This document shows positions 42,928 through 55,144 of a DNA stretch of 64,000 bases, one piece after another. Position 1 is the stretch's first letter. The number at the start of each line of letters is the position of its first letter. Source of the DNA: Akebia trifoliata. Its lineage: Eukaryota; Streptophyta; Magnoliopsida; Ranunculales; Lardizabalaceae. A program made the translations under genes and the position numbers. The stretch covers positions 12,607,092-12,671,091 of the forward strand of contig CM030711.1 of the NCBI GenBank assembly GCA_017979445.1, read 5' to 3'. Below the pieces are notes generated by a model. That model was not told the DNA's origin. It made no database searches and was given only the letters and a program-made list of their open reading frames with translations.

Positions 42928-44936
42928 TGTAGACATGAGAAGTACATCGTTGAACCTTAATGCTATGTTGTTTGGAGTCGCCACTATTCTCTTTTAGAAA
43001 TGGGTATGAATGGGCACCTGTATCGATTTTTTGAAAATCACTTTTCATGGCATTGTAGTGACTTTCATTAATGGAAAATATATGGTTTACCTAAGATCTA
43101 GGTAAGGAGATTTGGTTAGAAAATGAAAAAGGTATTAGGCACTCCATTCTCTCCACCTAAGGTGTTTACCTTTAGATTTGACCATTTTTGAAAAGATTAA
43201 CATAACAAAGAAAATGCATTAGATGCATAAAGTAGGTGTGTGCACATGGTAAATATATTCCTTTTTAAAAAAGAATTTAATGCTAATGTTGACATGAGGA
43301 ATATCCTATGGAAGAGGATATCCCATGAAATAAATACATTTTTGCATGAGTTGAAATATTAGTTTAGGATTTTAGAGAAATTTCATGGATAGAGTTTCCT
43401 TAGATCCACCACCTTAATGCATGCATGCTTAGCTAGAAATTTAGTGTTTTAACCCCATCAAGAGAGTTACACAACTCTTCATCATAGCCAAACATATGTG
43501 GTATGTGTGCATAATGTACATTATGATACATGAGATGAAAATGGGTTAAAAGGGAGTTCAACCTCCATCCTTTCGACCAAATCGCATCAAGCATTTCATG
43601 CCCAAAGTTGATATTCAATCTACTCAGGATGAAGGAGGGTTCTTCATTACATCCTAAGGCTTCTAAAAAAAGAAAAGAGAGGGATAGAAGAAGAAGATGC
43701 AAGAGTTAAAATAAAATAAAATAAAGACCTAATCTTCATCTACCTTGTCCCTTTGAAAGTCTTGAATGAACTTGAGCTTTAAGAAAAGAACTTGAAAGTT
43801 GAATGATGTAGTTAGGGGTTGAGAGATGAGAGAGTGAGTAGGAATTTTGGTAGAGTTTTAGGTTGAGAGATGGGAGCTTGAGAGCATGCTTATTCATAGA
43901 AAATGAAGATTTTTATAAAAATTTTGAAGATAAAATGGTCCAAATCTAAAAATAAAGAGAATGGACATGACGTTTAAGTTATTTCTTTTTAGATTTTTCA
44001 TTTGTATAAAGGTAAAGATGAAATTTGTAAAGAAACTTAAAAAACATTCTTTGATTTTTGATTTTTTAGTAAATAGTGGTGAGAGAACAAAAGTATTTTT
44101 GAGAGGGTAAATAGGAGAGTGACATGTGTAAAGGTGGAGTGGTAAGTGAAAAGTAGACTTTGGTTCATTTGTAAATAACTCATAAAACAAGGGTGAAAAT
44201 ATATTTTTGAAATGGACTAATAGGAGAACAAAAGTACTTATGGGAAGGTGAATAAGGGAGTGACATGTGTAAAGGTGAAGTAGTAGGTGAAAAGTAGACC
44301 TTGGTTCATTTGTAAATAACTCATAAAGCAAGGGTCGATGTGTATTTTTAAAATGGACTAATGGGAGAGCTCCATGTATGCACTTGAAGATTCCTACCTT
44401 TCGAGGGTATGATTGGAAGTTCTCTCATCTTTATGGATTATTATTAAAGACCAAATAACATTTTTGATTTGACCATCCTTTTTGGGAAGGGTATTCTTGG
44501 ACTTTCAAAATGGGGAGTTGACTCTCCAATTAGATTGATGCATTGGATATTGAGGGCTTATGAAAGATCAACATGTATCACCTTTTGAGGGGATGTGAAA
44601 GAATGGGCTTAGAATGGACTTTGTTTATGGATAATCGGTATTTAAGGCTATGGGCTTTGTTTATGGATAATGAGCTAAGGTCTTGGGTTGACTTGGCTTG
44701 ATTAGGATATGGACTTTATTTATGGACTTAGGTTAGGGTATGGGTGATGGATATAGATTTAAAGTGGATTAGGGACAAGGTTGAGCATGCAAAACTATAT
44801 GACAATATGCATGTATCTATGAGAATTATGCCAAGTAGTAATGCGAGCATGTTGGGAGGCTTAAGTTCTTAATTGAAATCAATTCAAAAAAATTTGAAAT
44901 TGTCTAAAGTGGTTCATGCAAATTGGGGTGTCTACA
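42928..44936 (-). repeat. 5' LTR of M
   Basis: It is homologous to 26482-28462 throughout, including the internal direct repeat pair. It is bounded by TGTAGACATG (plus view) next to the PBS and GGTGTCTACA at 44936. The TATA box seen in the left LTR is altered here to a TTTATAAAAA-like run near 43915. Confidence 0.8.
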
Positions 44937-47340
44937 GTCCTTGATGACTAAGTTGTTAAATCAACAATAATCTTAGAAGAACAACATTCTTTCAAAATAA
45001 TCTTAGTAGCCAATTTCACTCCTTTGAGAATTTCGATGACTATCTATCAACAACTGATAATCCCTTATCTATGAAAGTCTAATTAGGTCAGCTCACTGTG
45101 CCTTTAGAAGAAAAAAAAATTATCAATTTTCAAATGGTGGATCAGTTTCCTTAGTCAAATCCCAATGAATGAGATGATTGTATAAATTTGACTAAGGAAA
45201 CTGATCCACCATCAGAGGAGAATGTTGTCTAGGAGGAATCAAAGATAAACTCTAATTTGTTAGTCACACCAATTTCGACCACTACCGATCCAATCTCGTA
45301 CCCCATCCAACCTATATTTTCACAAGATTGTAAAGACCTTGCTTATCTTACAACTTTCATTCTCTTAGAGAACACGATGGTTGAAAATTATTTAAAAAAT
45401 GTGATGACATTAAGAAATGAGGATAAACAAGGGATGTTGATCATTTAAAAAAATCATTTTCATGTCTTAATGATAATCAAAATCTGTCTGCTTGTCATTT
45501 GGTGTAAGAAGTCGATCGTCGTGTCTTTAAAATTAGATGCTAGGAAAATTCCTAGAAATCAAAACTTTTGATAGATCTGGCTGAAGACGTTAAACTTAGC
45601 ACTGCTTGGCAACCTATGTGTTTTTGTTTAAGTAGTATAGTTAAGATTTATTTTCTTTCCACTTAGGACCTTAGTTTCTCTTCTTTCAAGTTGAACTCAC
45701 CAAAAAGGGGTATAAGGGTTGAAAATTTCAAGAATTTGTTTTTAATTTTATTTTCTTCAAATTTTCTAAGGGAGAAAATTTATTTTCCTAGAAAAATTCT
45801 ACTTAAAAAATCCTCAAACCCTAATCTCTTTGCTTAAGCGGACTCTTTACCAAACCAATCAACTAGCACTACTAAGACTGCAGACTGGTTAGCAATTGTT
45901 AATTGACCAGCAAAGACAGATGTTGACCTATATTGAGGAAAAGAAGGCACGAGCCACTGAAAGTTCGGATTCATATTATGATGAGTTTAATTTTCAGATT
46001 AGGTTGTTTTTCAATTCTTAGATAGGATTTCATTTATGGAAAATTGTTTCAAAAATTATAATTATTATAACTTTCAATCTTTTTAGATAAGTTGTAACAA
46101 GATTTTGTACATTAATTCTCAATCCGTTTTAGATGTGATCTAACATTTTTCTCTTTTTCCTTACTACTTACATATTGAAGACAATATTTCATTTAGATTT
46201 GGGGGTATTAGGTTAGCTCATAATTGCATTGCATTTCATTCTAGTTTACCTTCATGTTTTAAAAAAAAATTGAAAAAATAAAAAATATTTAACATTTGCA
46301 AAATATTTTCTTTAAAATATTTGTATGTACTTTTTACATATAAATTTCATATTTCAAGCTCATGTCCTAACTTCTGATCATAAGTTCTTTTTGGTTATTC
46401 CTCATTAAAAAAATCATGGAAAGATTACTTTGAATAATTCACTTCTGATTCAGTACTTAGAAAAATAAGATTTTATAGAACAAGAGTTGACCATCTTATC
46501 TATCTAGAGTGTTAGGAAAAACCTAGTCTAGTGAACATTGACTTCCTTGTCCTTTAATTAGCTGGTTAGAAAAAAAAACAGAACTGGGGTTAGTATGACT
46601 TAGACAACAACCATAGGATTAGACTGGGTACCTTGAAAATGACTAGTTGTTTTTCGAAAAAAAACACCAGAAAAAAAGTGATGTGTGAAAAAGTTCAAAA
46701 ATAAAGTGCAGAAATATATGAATAAGACCAAATCAAAGCAAGGATGCTTAAATTAGAAAAATACAAAAATGAAATAGTCCAATGAGACTAAATAGTTCAA
46801 TAGGGTGAAAGTCATCAATGGTAAAAATGTGAGTAAGCTGGAATATCACAGATAAAACTCCTTAGAGGTATTAAAGTGAATATCCACACCTATTATTATC
46901 CTAGACAGGATGTTTAGTTTTCAAGTTAAAACTTAGTTAGAACCGACCATTTTTAACAGTTAGGAGGTGAAATTTTGTTCTTGAAAAAGATGTTTTTAAA
47001 ATCAAAAAATTTATACATGCACTCAAGTTATTTTTGGAATTTTCTAACTTGAGGAATGAAAACTTAGAACTTTGTTCAAACGTAAAGGACATTTGACTGA
47101 TTTGTGAAATATCATTATGTTCGCTTTACATACTTTGATTTTAATTTTGACATTTTTATAAAGTGTTGAAATTTTGTGGGTATATTCACTGCAAACCTTC
47201 ACAAGTCAAACTCGTCTACTAGGAGTAACTTCGGGGTTTAAGGGCTTACTGCATATGCAAAATGCAGTCAAAAATCTCATGAAAGATGTGTTATTTAAAT
47301 TTAATTTTTGCTCAAGACTAGCAAAATCAAGGTTTGAGGG
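44937..47340 (+). mobile_element. Athila-like gypsy 3' internal region
   Basis: The part 46480-47340 is homologous to 57160-57251 plus 62184-62925: gagtgttaggaaaaacct, gtgaaagtcatc, ttagaggtattaaagtgaat and ctagtcacaagtcaaactcgtc-type phrases are shared. It ends in a PPT-like aaggtttgaggg before the LTR at 47341. I infer Athila type from the LTR start and PPT pattern only. The part 44937-46480 holds no gene I recognise; the frame 45257-45448 is not supported. Confidence 0.45.
45134..45212. repeat. perfect 27-bp inverted repeat with 25-nt loop
   Basis: The arm at 45134-45160 starts atggtggatcagtttcc, and its exact reverse complement lies at 45186-45212. The flanks do not continue the pairing. 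The region appears non-coding or decayed. Confidence 0.9.
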
Positions 47341-48590
47341 TGTGATCAAGCCTCAAAAAATCATTTCTAGGACCATAATTATAGAGAATTTATCCATTCT
47401 TAATTGTTATTTTTCCTTAATAAAAACAAATCACTTAAAAATTCCAAAACTAAAGAATTTCTAATGATTGCAGGTAAAAAAGTCAAATTTGGAAAGAAAA
47501 GGAAATTGAATAATTTTCATTACAATGCTTGAGCCAATGAAAATCAGCCACCCAAAACTCGGAGTAAAAATCCTCTATGTCATCGTGCCGCGGTGACCCC
47601 TTGGTGTGGCGCGGTGATCCTAGGAAAAATTTCCTTGGGATTTATGCTGAAGCTTCTTGGCTTTTTGACCGTTGTATTAATGGATCTAGCTCACAACAAC
47701 TAGAGGGGAGTGATCCAAAAACCCTAGAGAAACTCTAAAAATAAAAAGTGTTGTTAATTTGTTAGGAAGGCTAGAAGGTGGGGGGAAACTCCAAGGCTTG
47801 GAGAATGAGGCTCTTCCTCTTTCTTTTCCCCTCTCTTCTTTGTTCTTCTTTCAATTTTAGTTTAGTTTAGGTTTTTAATTTAAAGCTTTGTAATGAAAGA
47901 GATTCAAGTTGATTTTTGGAATCAAAGAACAACAAGGAACCCCCATTCTCTTCTCCACTCTACTCTCTCTATTTTACTTTATTGCAATTTGTTCCTTCTG
48001 ATGATTGGCTAGACTCTACATAGAGAGGTCAATGAAATCAGAGCAAATTTATCTTAATTTTGTCTGATCAGTTCTATTGTCTCTGTTTTTATTACATTTT
48101 TTTGAAAGCTTATGTGATTGGGACTATTGGACAACATATTTAATGTTTTAAATCTGTTATTCATGCTTAGATGAGATCAAGCTTAGTCATACTTATCTCT
48201 GAACATTGAGTAAAAATCTGATAATCACATCTGCTTTAAGTATTGACATGTATTTGATTTACATAAAGAATTTAATCTATTGACTTTCCGATTCACGAAC
48301 AAGAGCTTTGTTGTGTGGATTGAGATAGAAATAAAACTATTCAGACATTGAGATAGCTTGCAAGGGTGGATTTGACCCCTTTAATCTCTATATTGCATTT
48401 CAATCCTTATTTTAATTTCATTCTTTCTTAGTTGTAATCTTTCCCAAATCTGTTTTAATTTGGTTATTAAAATCTGGATTGATTTTAAGTCGATAGAAGT
48501 TTCGAATCGGTCGCTATTCCTATGGATCGACCTTTGCTTCCCAAAGTTTTATTTGTTCAATTTTATATATGTAATCTGCAATTAACAACA
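47341..48590 (+). repeat. Athila-like LTR, copy 1
   Basis: It begins TGTGATCAAG after the PPT. Near its end is cctatggatcgacctttgc, a phrase I associate with the end of Athila-type LTRs. The right edge is about 48587-48590 (attaaca), where similarity to another LTR-type repeat begins. A related LTR starts at 62926. Confidence 0.5.
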
Positions 48591-50453
48591 ATGACTAGTC
48601 AACTTCATCTAGCTTTTCTGGTGAACATATAATTCTCAGTATACATCCCTACACTTCCAAAGACTACCTTTCAATCACATAGTTCACTGGTAAAAATAAG
48701 AAGGAATCTCTCGGATCTCAGTCATGATACTACTCTTTTTTATATCTCATACTACATAGGAGTTCACCATCCCAACCGTTCATCCTAAGATAATATGTCA
48801 CTCTGAAAATGATATTATAAACTATCTTTTCAGGTATTCACATACTCTCTAATATATCCCAAAATAGCTACATATATATAGTTTTTTTGAGATCTATTAG
48901 AGAGTCTGTGAATATATATAATTTTTCTTTTTTAAAACAAAAAAAGAAAAATTCACATTACAGGTGTGTGGAATATATATAGAAATTAACATTATAGGTG
49001 TGTGGAATAGATATCCAGCTTTCTACCATACAATGGCTCAACCTGTAAAAATAAACAAAAATACTCATTGTCTCGCGATAATAGAAATCAAATAAACATG
49101 CAACATCACCTCACCAAAATAGAAAATAAAAGTTAACCCTGGATACCCACTCGCTAACACACACACACACACATACATACATACATAACAAGAGACCACA
49201 CTCTCATTCATAAGGTATCACATCTACAATGCAATCCCTTGTACTCTTTAATAAATTAAATCACTTTATTTTTTGAATTTTCAATCAAAATCTTCTATAT
49301 GCTTTGAGCGAGTTAGGATTAAAGTTTTAATCAAGTTTAACTGCCAAGAATAATCATCTTTTAAAATTATTTTAAAGAAAATGGTCATAAATATAAATAA
49401 TTTTTGTGATTGAAAAATACTTTTGTCGATGGCACCAATGGAATGTGTTGATGGTTGTTAGTGGCACCAAGGGGTCTATCGCTGGCACTGTTGATGACTA
49501 GTCATGGCACGAACAGAACCTTATCCAAAATGAAGGTTTTCGAAGTTGTGATTTTCTTGATTTTTAAATTTGATTTTTCTTCAAACAAACCAAAAAAGGA
49601 CCATTTTTAAAACATGGATTCATCCCAAAAATATCAAATAGTAAAATCAAACATGATTTTTTAAAAAAATATCGTAGTTTTCCTAATTTTTAATAAAAAT
49701 ATTGAATTATTTAATCAAAATCTTTGATGTACGAAAACTACAACTATTAGAAAGATCCTGAAATTTCCTGCCTTTCATCTGAGTTCTAGGAGTCTAGAAA
49801 TCCGTCGTGGATTCAAAATCGGTCGAAGTTTGTCTCTCAAAAATCGTTGAAGCTCTACTTTTTTTATTTTCTTCGAAGCTTGCAATGAGTCAATCTCTAA
49901 TCTCTTCTACACCAAATCCTAACGGAACCTTTAAGTAGGTAGAAATCATGGTAGAAGGTGAAAAGATGATAAGATTCCTCTTTAGAAAAGAAAGAACGCA
50001 GGAGAAGTAAAAAATTTGTAAATTGACTTAAATTTGGTATTTATAGAGTCAAAAGGACGTAAAGGTCATTTTTCTATTAATTTTAAAAAGTCTATGTCCC
50101 GAGCTTTGTTTTTAACGAGCTTATAGCTTATTTTTGGTGATTTTTCAATACGAACCCAATGGTATCATTAGATTTACAGAATTCTGATCCTGTCGAATTG
50201 TCCTTCTTTTGGATCGATATTTAACATGCAACTCAAGGATTTCATAACTTTTTTCCACTAAACTCGAATTGAGATGTGCTTACAGGCTAAAGTACATTTT
50301 CCTATTGTTTTGGATCTAATGGTAATGTTAGATTTTTCAAAAATATTTGTACATAAAATTTCGTGTTTTTAAATCCCTAGTTTAAATTCTAATTTTTAGA
50401 TATTAGAACTATAAATTTTCTCGAGATACATGTTAAATGTTTAGGTCATTACA
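48591..50453 (-). repeat. LTR-type dispersed repeat, copy 2
   Basis: It shares several phrases with 14170-15300 in the same orientation and ends ggtcattaca, i.e. TGTAATGACC on the minus strand, a common gypsy LTR start. It abuts LINE RT coding sequence at ~50455, so this is the outermost insertion on the right side of the split LINE. Confidence 0.5.
49156..49188. repeat. AC then ATAC microsatellite
   Basis: About eight AC units are followed by four ATAC units. Confidence 0.8.
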
Positions 50454-50461
50454 AAAAATCT

Positions 50462-51480
50462 TTGCCCTCTAGTCCTATTACTAAAGAGGAAATTAAGAGT
50501 GTTGTTTTTAATTCTCCCATGTCTAAAGCTCCTGGACCAGATGGTCTTAATGCTGATTTTTTGTTTTCTTCTGGGATATTGTGGACTTTGATGTGCTCAA
50601 GCCTATTCTCAATTTTTTTCAATCACGGAAAGATGCTTAGGGAGATTAATTTTACTCTTATTTCTTTAATTACTAAAGAGTTGGATGAAAATCAATTAGA
50701 TAAATTTAGGCCTATTTCTTTGTGTGATTTTATATACAAAGTTATAGTCAAAACTTTATCCAACCAACTAGATATTTGTCTCCTCTCCATTGTTAGCCTT
50801 AATCAGTCCTCTTTGCTTAAGGGTCATAATATTATGGACAACATTCTATTGGCTCGTGAGTTGGTTAGAAATTGTCATCTTCCCAAATGCCATCCTTTAT
50901 TTGTAATTAAAATCGATCTTAGGAAAGCTTATGACAAAGTTAGGTGGGATTTTATATTGAACCTTTCCAGCCAATTGGGCTGTGATGAAAATTTGGTTAA
51001 ATTGGATTAAAAAGTGCATTTCAACTATGCAAGTTTCGGTCCTTTTTAATGCTCTATTCATGGATATTTTCCAAGTGTGGACTTATTATTATTTTTCCAA
51101 GTGTGGACTTATTATTATTTTTCCAAGTGTGGACCATATGAGTAGATTCCAATTTGTTGGTTCAGGTACTTCTCTTAATGATGTCCCTTCTCCTGAACTT
51201 TATGCTATTTTAGAGGAGTTGAGATCAGCTTTGCAGAGAGGATGGTCAAGAGTAATTGTTAACTTACATTCTTCCTATGCGATTAATTGCATAAAAAATC
51301 AAATACAGCCATCATGGAAACACATTTTCCTCGTCCGTGCCATCAAAGAGTTGGAACCAAAATTCACTGATATCTATGGAGAGGGAAAAAAAAAAGGCCG
51401 CCGATTGGCTTGCAAAGTCTCAGGCTTTTTGTGTTTTAGGTGATCAGATTAATGTTCCTCATGCTTTATCAGTTATCTTA
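50462..51480 (+). pseudogene. LINE reverse transcriptase and RNase H, internally deleted
   Basis: The 182-codon frame 50462-51010 has ITKEEIKSVVFN, SKAPGPDGLNADFLF, FTLISLITKE, LDKFRPISLCDFIYKV, QSSLLKGHNIMDNILLAREL and VIKIDLRKAYDKVRWDFI, the standard first blocks of non-LTR RT with the first catalytic Asp in KIDLRKAYD. After KKCISTMQVSVLFN the RT is cut. The FADD block, thumb and C-terminal part are missing. Instead a ~26-bp repeat (tattatttttccaagtgtgg, 51070-51135) joins to an RNase H part with ELYAILEELRSAL and VIVNLHSSYAINCIKNQI, then ADWLAKSQAFCVLG in another frame. No functional product is possible. Confidence 0.85.
51070..51135. repeat. short tandem repeat at the LINE deletion junction
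   Basis: Two and a half copies of ttccaagtgtggacttatta (period 27 bp) lie exactly where RT sequence is joined to RNase H sequence. Confidence 0.8.
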
Positions 51481-51745
51481 ACTTGTGCCTTTCGTCGGCT
51501 GTAGCCTCCTATATTTTAATGATAAGGGTGGAGCCCTTCATATCCCCTGGCTTACGGATCAAAAAAAAGTTTAATGTTTTAGGAAGACAGTTAGGTAAAA
51601 TAGCTTTCACTTCTTAAATTCAATAGTTAGGTTTTGGTGGAGGTGGTTAGTAACATCTATGCATGAACTTTGTTAGAATTTTCATGTGGTGGTCTATAAG
51701 AATCATCACTACGTTTCAGTAAAAATAATAAGCACATAAAAATCA

Positions 51746-53564
51746 ATGGTTTTTTTCTCAATTCTTTCTGTTTTTGTGTTATTTTATATTATAGTTGTTG
51801 TTTCTCAAGCCAAAAGCGTACCTCGTATTTTCGTATTTGGAGACTCGTTGGTTGATGGTGGAAACAATAATTTTATTTTCTCCTTAGCAAAGGCCGATAC
51901 GAAGCCGAATGGTATTGATTTTGTTCCAGCTGGTCATCGTCCTACTGGTCGCTTCTCAAATGGCAAAACAGTGATGGATTTTATAGGCAATGTTTATCCT
52001 TCGATTTGTTTTAAATTTATCTCGATGTCTGGCCTGATCTGACAATGTGTTATTGTGATTTTATTAATTTCTTTAGGTGAGGAATTTGGATTGACATGCT
52101 ATCCTCCACCTTACATGGGCCCCAATGCGAATGAGGTTGCTGCGACATGTGGGGTGAACTACGCTTCCGCTGCAGCTGGAATTCTCAACAAAACTGGCTA
52201 TATATTCGTAAGCCATTTCTATTTCCATGGTGTTGAAAATTAGTTGCCAAACTATTTATTCATGCATATTCTAACAATTTCAAGGTGCATTTTATTTTTG
52301 AAGATAATTGTCGCTGAATTATCATACAAGGGTCCATGACTATATTAAGGATTAATTAAATTGAACCAAATTCTGATTCTACCATCCCCAATTCTATGTC
52401 AAAGTAAATCAATTTAATTAATTTTAAATATCGATCTTGTCTACATATATTTATAATGTGACATGTTATATGGTCTAGACCATCTAATGAGTCAAATTTT
52501 GGCATAAGTAATTTGCCCATCTTCATATCGAAAGTTTCATGAATTTATCTTATTTTCTATCTAGGTTGGTCGCATACATATGGATGCACAGATTGATAAT
52601 TTTGCCAACACCCGACAATTCCTAATCTCGAGCCTTGGCATGGAAAAGACTTCAAAGTTGCTAAAGAGCTCTTTCTTCAGCATTACAATTGGGTCGAATG
52701 ACTTCCTCGGTAATTACCTCTTAGGAACACGAATGCTAGTGCCTCAAGATGATTTCATATTACAGCTGATCACGAGATACCGACTTCAATTAAGAGTAAT
52801 CCCTCTCCCTTCAGATCATTCCCTGCATAAATAATTTTAATTTCGCTCAATTTCCATTTCTAACTAACACATATATAAATGTTTTCTCTTACAGAGACTG
52901 CACAGTTTAGGTGCAAGAAAGATTTTAGTGGTGAATATAGGACCAATTGGATGTATTCCATCTCAGAGTGAATCAAATCCATTGGTTGGAGAAAATTGTG
53001 CTGCTGATACAAATCAACTCGCCATGTCCTTCAATAAAGGGCTTAAGGATCTCGTTATCGAACAGAACTCAAGCCTCACCAAAGCTAGATTATTTTATGC
53101 AGACACTTATCGCATTGTGTCTGATTTACTTCAGAGTTACACTAATTATGGTTGGTCCATCATACTTGGGAGAACTTCTATTATCACATCAACTTTGCTT
53201 AAATTATGCCAATCTTTCAAATCAAATAATCTATTGGAAAATTTCGAGAACTATTTTCATTTTTTGTACATAAAAATTCTTAATTAGAACTCCCTTTGAT
53301 GAGAAAGAAACATTTCCTTAATTAGAACTCCCATTGGTTTTCACAGGCTTTGAGGTAATAGACTCAGGATGTTGTAGGGGATTCTTTACGTGTGGTTCCA
53401 AATCGACATATTGTCCTGATCGGTAAAAGTACTTCTTCTGGGATTCTTATCATCCTACTGAGGCAGCAAACAAGTTGATCGCAAATCGGTTATTGGATGG
53501 TGATATTGAGGATGTATATCCATTGAATCTGCGTCAGATTATCAAACTCTATCTAAGAGGTTGA
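51746..53564 (+). pseudogene. GDSL esterase/lipase gene, five exons, premature stop
   Basis: Plant GDSL lipases are secreted SGNH hydrolases acting on esters of lipids, cutin or wall components. Inferred exons are 51746-51986, 52077-52207, 52565-52795, 52895-53150 and 53347-53564, together 358 codons, normal for the family. The start is a hydrophobic signal peptide ([20 protein letters not shown]). Block I is [14 protein letters not shown] with the nucleophile Ser, block II NYASAAAGIL (Ala where Gly is usual), block III IGSNDFLGNYL, and block V FWDSYHPTEAAN with the catalytic Asp and His. A TAA at 53424-53426 lies in frame between CPDR and KYFFWDS, so a product would end at 312 residues without Asp and His. 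Intron 1 seems to use GC at 51987. A TATA-like tctataag lies at 51694. It could be a recent pseudogene, an allele or a sequencing error. Confidence 0.85.
51987..52076 (+). other. intron 1 of the GDSL gene, probable GC-AG type
   Basis: Joining 51986 to 52077 restores DFIGEEFGLTCYPPP, the normal family sequence, and gives donor AG|GCAATG and acceptor ctttag|GT. No GT donor nearby gives the expected protein. Confidence 0.65.
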
Positions 53565-53880
53565 ATTAATTAGGGAAGAATTTATTGAGGATGTATGAAC
53601 ATTGTACGACAACTACAATAAGCTCTATTGTATAATGTGATGGATAAGATATTCTACCTGGGATCTTGGTTTATCATGATTAATTCAATTTGGAACTAGG
53701 TTTATCATGTTAAATTGGTACTTCTTAAGAATTTATTGTTCAAACATAATTATTTTTTGGTATATAAGTAAGGACACCATTACTTATTAAAAAATCATAA
53801 TATAATTTCGCTATCTTGTTTTTCCTCTGCTATCATTAATTTTGATCATTAAATAATAGAAAGTAGAAGAAAAGCATTTT
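53565..53880. other. 3' flank of the GDSL gene
   Basis: A/T-rich, no feature recognised. It presumably holds the polyadenylation signals. Confidence 0.3.
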
Positions 53881-54249
53881 CCTTACTAATTTAGTAAGAT
53901 TTTTAATCTTACTAAGGGATGTTTTTTCTCAAATAGACTGCCACATTGGCAATCCAACATCATAGCCCTCTAGATTTCATTGAAAATCTCAGATGAAACA
54001 AAAAAAAAATTTGAAAAAAATTTGGACTTGATCCAAGGTTTTAAAAATGGACGGCTACTGAACTTCCAACGGAACTCTTAAATTTAAAATTGAAATTGAA
54101 GGTGAAAATTAATATTATTTTTTGAATTGTTTTTTAAGTTCATAGAATTTTTTCCTCTACAACCGTGTGGGATCAAATCATATTTTTTAGATAACACAAG
54201 GTGAGGTAAACAACCCATAATAAGAGTTGAAATCTTACTAAATTAATAT
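53881..54249. mobile_element. MITE-like repeat, copy 1
   Basis: It starts with the palindrome CTTACTAATTTAGTAAG (from 53882) followed by a hairpin TTAGTAAGATT/AATCTTACTAA, and ends near aatcttactaaattaata. Internal phrases gtccaac/ccaacatca, gatttcat, aaatggac.gctac and ttcatagaattt..cctctacaac are shared with copies 2 and 3. Confidence 0.65.
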
Positions 54250-54449
54250 GGTTGGTACTCTTATGGAAACAAGTGAAGGACTGGTGGGGACGGTTAAACG
54301 GGTTGGTGTATCAATTATCCTTTTAAAAGAGTTGTTTCCTCAAATGAGCGACTTACCGAGCAGACCTCTCTCTAGCAATTTAAAAAAAAAAAAAAAACTC
54401 CTTACTTTATCAGGTGTCTTATTTTATGAATTAAGCTATCATGACTAGT

Positions 54450-54750
54450 TTATTAAGACTTTAAATCTTCTTAAGATTCGTTGGGCCTAGATGGATTATC
54501 AAATTGGCAGTCCAACACCACAGTCTTCTTGATTTCATGTAAAAATCTCATATCCAAAAGAGCAAAGAATCATTTTTTGAGCCTTATAGGAAGTGTAGAA
54601 AATGAATGACTACCAAACTCCCAAATTTAAAACTAAAATTCAATGGTGAAAATTAACTTTTTTTTTCAATTTATTTTCCAGAGTTCTTAGAAATTTTGCC
54701 CTTAATAACCATGCGGCATCACATCATGTTTTTGGATGCCACAAATTGAT
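54450..54750. mobile_element. MITE-like repeat, copy 2 (degraded ends)
   Basis: It shares cagtccaacaccac, cttgatttcatg, aaatgaatgactacc, aactcccaaatttaaaac and gtgaaaattaac with copies 1 and 3. The terminal palindrome is degraded to tttattaagactttaaatcttc. Confidence 0.55.
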
Positions 54751-55144
54751 ATGGTTAGGATCTACTCAAGTTATGTTAAGTAATAAATTAAACCTATAAA
54801 TTTGACTTTTATGTTGTAGATCCACAATATAAGGTTTGGGAGTTTTTGTAATAAAAATACAACAGTAAATCTCTCAATTGAAATCATGGAAGACAGGGAA
54901 TATTTTGCCATAGGAAAATGCGGGAATGACTCAAGGTATTCATTGCAATTCTAACATGTCTAATGTGTGATGTGCACATAACTATAGATGTGTTTCCTCG
55001 TGATACAAGTAAAAACCATCAACAGTTATGTCTGCATCTCCACGTCAGAATTGTGAGAATCACAGTAAATCCTGTGTCACCCCAGCATGACTCTTTGCGA
55101 TAATATACACATCAGCTAATGTAGTTGGAAGATATTTAGTGAAA
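54751..55144. other. unassigned intergenic stretch
   Basis: No recognisable gene or repeat, apart from its position between two MITE-like copies. Confidence 0.3.

Larger units (their letters stand above)
26482..44936 (-). mobile_element. M: large Tat-like Ty3/gypsy element on the minus strand
   Basis: Homologous ~2 kb LTRs at 26482-28462 and 42928-44936 share terminal TGTAGACA...TGTCTACA repeats. Next to the right LTR is a PBS of the E1/E2 type, and next to the left LTR a purine tract (agagggacag on the minus strand). Gag lies on the minus strand as expected, but protease and G-patch remnants lie on the plus strand, suggesting an internal inversion. No RT, RNase H or integrase is seen. E2 is inserted in its leader. 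No convincing target duplication: agtct on the left and gtcct on the right. Confidence 0.75.
50454..51568 (+). mobile_element. L1-type LINE, 3' half with A tail
   Basis: RT and RNase H remnants are followed by a short non-coding stretch (gataagggtggagcccttca) and an A8 run at 51561-51568. Order and strand match the 5' half at 23541-25385. Confidence 0.7.

Noticed and set aside
53421..53432. GT donor (cg|gtaaaag) as an alternative to the premature stop in the GDSL gene
   Set aside because: Conserved family sequence KYFFWDSYHPTEAAN continues in the same frame directly after it, so no intron is expected here.
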